Shown here: piece by piece, positions 5,812-7,200 of the stretch
How the letters are laid out: each line of letters begins with the position of its first letter
Position numbering within the stretch: the first letter of the stretch is position 1
From: Thiopseudomonas sp964394445
GTDB lineage: Bacteria > Pseudomonadota > Gammaproteobacteria > Pseudomonadales > Pseudomonadaceae
Assembly: GCA_964394445.1 (NCBI GenBank)
Contig: CAYMXO010000081.1
Span: forward strand, 1 to 7,200
Length of the DNA stretch: 7,200 nucleotides
Reading direction: 5' to 3'
Made by a program: the position numbers and the translations under genes
The notes under the pieces: generated by a model
Told to the model about the DNA's origin: nothing
Database searches by the model: none
What the model saw: the letters and a program-made list of their open reading frames with translations, nothing else

Positions 5812-6810
5812 TCAGGCTGCATGTTCGATGCCGAGCTCCTGTAGCCGGGCAAAAAATTGTTCGATGGCCTGTTGTTGCAGGCCCGGACAGTCAAGGCTAT
5901 TGAAGCGGGTACGAAATTCCTGTGCCCCGGGCATTGACTGCAGATACCAGGCCAGGTGCTTGCGAAAGATGCGCACACCCATAACCGGGCCATAGAAACC
6001 GTGCATTCTAGCAAGATGCTGCGTCAGGGTCTCTTGCATTTCGCCCAGCGGCATCGGTGGCAGCAGTTCATTGCTGGCCAGGTAGTGGTTTATCTCGCGA
6101 AACAGCCAGGGCCGGCCGCGTGCCGCACGCCCGATCAGCAGGCCGTCGGCTGCGGTATGGTCCAGCACCTGACGGGCTTTTTGCGGGCTGTCGATGTCGC
6201 CGTTGGCCAGCACGGGAATGCCGACTGCCTGCTTCACCGCGGCGATGGTGTCATATTCGGCCTGTCCGTTAAAGCGGTCGGCCCTTGTCCGCCCGTGAAT
6301 GGCCAGTGCGCGGATGCCGCTGTCTTCGGCAATGCGGGCGACCTGCAGGGCGTTTTTCTGGTTGCTGTCCCAGCCGGTGCGGATCTTCAGGGTAACCGGC
6401 ACTTCCACGGCAGCGACGACCGCGCGCAAAATATCGGCAACCAGCAGCTCGTCACGCAGCAGGGCAGAACCGGCGGCCTTGTTGCAGACCTTCTTGGCCG
6501 GACAGCCCATGTTGATATCGATAATTTGTGCACCCATGGCAGCGCAGCCACGCGCGGCTGCAGCCATCTGTTCGGGCTCGGAGCCGGCAATCTGGATGGA
6601 GCGCGGTTCGGCATCGCTTTCATCAACCAGGCGCAGGCTGGACTTGCGGCTATGCCACAGACTGGTATCGCTGGTGACCATTTCGGCCACTGCCATGCCG
6701 GCGCCATATTGGCGGCACAGCTCACGAAACGGCCTGTCACTGATGCCGGCCATGGGGGCCAGAATCAGGTTGCTGGACAGTTCAAGAGTGCCGATACGCA
6801 AGAGGGGCAT
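5812..6810 (-). CDS. dusB: tRNA-dihydrouridine synthase B
   Basis: FMN-dependent enzyme that reduces specific uridines in the tRNA D-loop to dihydrouridine using NADPH. The 332 residues fit DusB. The TIM-barrel domain starts at MPLLRIGTLELSSNLILAPMAG, with APMAGISDRPFR at 18-29. The substrate motif INMGCPAKKV holds the likely catalytic Cys103; then come KIRTGW (142-147), IHGRTR (171-176), ANGDI (202-206) and the FMN-phosphate loop LIGRAARGRPW (225-235). The C-terminal helical domain (about 245-332) contains RIFRKHLAWYL and RTRFN. The frame stays open for 55 more codons upstream to 6975, but that part crosses two palindromes and the end of the neighbouring EAL gene and has no family similarity. 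ATG 6810 has GAGG five bases upstream. It is the first gene of the dusB-fis-purH-purD set. DusB rather than DusA or DusC is supported by fis following it. Confidence 0.97.
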   Translation of the reverse strand: MPLLRIGTLELSSNLILAPMAGISDRPFRELCRQYGAGMAVAEMVTSDTSLWHSRKSSLRLVDESDAEPRSIQIAGSEPEQMAAAARGCAAMGAQIIDINMGCPAKKVCNKAAGSALLRDELLVADILRAVVAAVEVPVTLKIRTGWDSNQKNALQVARIAEDSGIRALAIHGRTRADRFNGQAEYDTIAAVKQAVGIPVLANGDIDSPQKARQVLDHTAADGLLIGRAARGRPWLFREINHYLASNELLPPMPLGEMQETLTQHLARMHGFYGPVMGVRIFRKHLAWYLQSMPGAQEFRTRFNSLDCPGLQQQAIEQFFARLQELGIEHAA

Positions 6811-6815
6811 GCGAA

Positions 6816-6819
6816 CCTC
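6816..6819 (-). promoter_or_regulatory. Shine-Dalgarno that decides the dusB start
   Basis: GAGG on the - strand (CCTC at 6816-6819 on +) lies five bases before ATG 6810, an effective spacing. The ATG further upstream in the same frame, at 6975, has no comparable site and lies inside the EAL coding region, so 6810 is the functional start. Confidence 0.8.
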
Positions 6820-6831
6820 AAAGCAAAACGG

Positions 6832-6847
6832 GCGCAACCGGTTGCGC
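6832..6847. terminator. Perfect palindrome GCGCAACCGGTTGCGC before dusB
   Basis: This 16-bp perfect palindrome can fold as a 6-bp stem with a CCGG loop. On the - strand it is followed by CCG and four T, so it could act as a weak terminator for the EAL gene. As DNA it is equally a possible dimeric operator just ahead of dusB, since its edge is 21 bp from the start codon. The sequence alone does not decide between the two. Confidence 0.45.
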
Positions 6848-6864
6848 AATGGTAAAAGGGGAGA

Positions 6865-6884
6865 CGTTGCCCGGCCGGGCAACG
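6865..6884 (-). terminator. 20-bp perfect palindrome after the EAL gene, probable terminator
   Basis: CGTTGCCCGG (6865-6874) followed directly by CCGGGCAACG (6875-6884) is a perfect 20-bp palindrome beginning 3 bp after the EAL-gene stop. As - strand RNA it gives an 8-bp stem with a CCGG loop, then TCTCCCC and four T. The T run is short and offset, so termination may be partial and some transcription may read into dusB. It shares the GTTGC/GCAAC arms with the palindrome at 6832-6847, so the two could also pair with each other. Confidence 0.55.
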
Positions 6885-6887
6885 CCG

Positions 6888-7200
6888 TCAGTTGTTGGTG
6901 CCGAAGTCGTAATCCATCGCCGCACTCGGGCCCTGTAGATAATGGCCCTGGATGTAGTTGACGCCGGCCTGCCACAGTACCGACAGGATACTGGCGCTTT
7001 CCACGAAGGGCACTATGGTTTGCTTCGCCTGGTTGTGCAGGGCTGCCAGCATTTCCTTCAACGCATCCTGGCTTTCCTGATCGTTCAGCTCGCTGGTGAA
7101 GGAGCCGTCGATTTTTACGTAATCGACATTCAGGTGGTTGAACGTGTTGAACGGATTGACCGCACAGCCAAACTGGCCCAGAGCGATCTGGCAGTGCAGG
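6888..7200 (-). CDS. Degenerate EAL-domain protein, C-terminal fragment (FimX/DipA-like; 5' end outside window)
   Basis: The frame enters from the right edge (first full codon ends at 7199) and stops at TGA 6888-6890, giving 103 residues of an EAL c-di-GMP phosphodiesterase fold. Ungapped against the usual ALDDFGTGYSS...LKIDRSF segment it reads ALGQFGCAVN...VKIDGSF, so both metal-binding Asp of DDFG are replaced by Gly-Gln. The Lys of KID is kept. The later AEGVE motif is VPFVES: the first Glu is lost and the second kept. IQGHYLQGP corresponds to the QGYY motif, and it ends in MDYDF. Loss of the metal ligands suggests an inactive domain that binds rather than cleaves c-di-GMP, as in FimX, which controls type IV pili. 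I recall this style of C-terminus in both FimX and DipA of Pseudomonas, so I give no symbol. Upstream PAS or GGDEF domains, if any, are outside the window. A palindromic terminator follows the stop. Confidence 0.88.
   Translation of the reverse strand, partial: LHCQIALGQFGCAVNPFNTFNHLNVDYVKIDGSFTSELNDQESQDALKEMLAALHNQAKQTIVPFVESASILSVLWQAGVNYIQGHYLQGPSAAMDYDFGTNN

Noticed and set aside
5956..6855. 299- and 220-residue frames antisense to dusB
   Set aside because: No domain is recognised and they lie fully opposite the conserved DusB coding sequence.
6811..6975. 55-residue N-terminal extension of DusB
   Set aside because: It crosses both palindromes and overlaps the EAL gene; family similarity begins at MPLLRIGTLELS, with GAGG just upstream.

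Overview
The window is bacterial chromosomal DNA, GC-rich (about 60% by eye), with gene content and protein sequences typical of a Gammaproteobacterium close to Pseudomonas. The main evidence is a Pseudomonas-style dusB-fis-purH-purD order, a DnaB whose N-terminus (QYDLETVALKVPPHS) resembles pseudomonad DnaB, and a degenerate EAL protein resembling the FimX/DipA group. The genus cannot be fixed from sequence alone. No tRNA, rRNA, CRISPR array, transposase or phage gene was seen.

Layout. On the + strand come the 3' end of rplI (ribosomal protein L9), a strong intrinsic terminator (358-390), and complete dnaB (replicative helicase; start reassigned to 487). A gene-free gap of about 660 bp follows (1882-2544). 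It holds two identical 187-bp direct repeats 236 bp apart, a candidate sigma70 promoter just upstream of the first, and a bidirectional terminator (2468-2504). On the - strand, read from right to left, are the 3' end of a degenerate EAL-domain gene, a 77-bp spacer with two perfect palindromes, and then dusB, fis, purH and purD, which run head to tail and look like one operon ending at the 2468-2504 terminator.

How the genes relate. rplI and dnaB are translation and replication housekeeping genes. dusB (tRNA dihydrouridine synthase) and fis (nucleoid protein) form the conserved gammaproteobacterial pair. purH and purD encode three activities of de novo purine synthesis: GAR synthetase, AICAR transformylase and IMP cyclohydrolase. 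The EAL fragment has lost key phosphodiesterase residues, so it is more likely a c-di-GMP sensor than an enzyme.

The best candidate for something undescribed is the tandem 187-bp repeat. Each copy can fold, as + strand RNA, around a 14-bp helix that closes a branched domain, followed by a second hairpin. Both non-Watson-Crick pairs in the long helix are G-U on the + strand and would be A-C mismatches on the other, which points to a + strand transcript. A tandem small-RNA pair or a structured dnaB 3' UTR are the leading readings. A non-coding repeat with no RNA function is not excluded.
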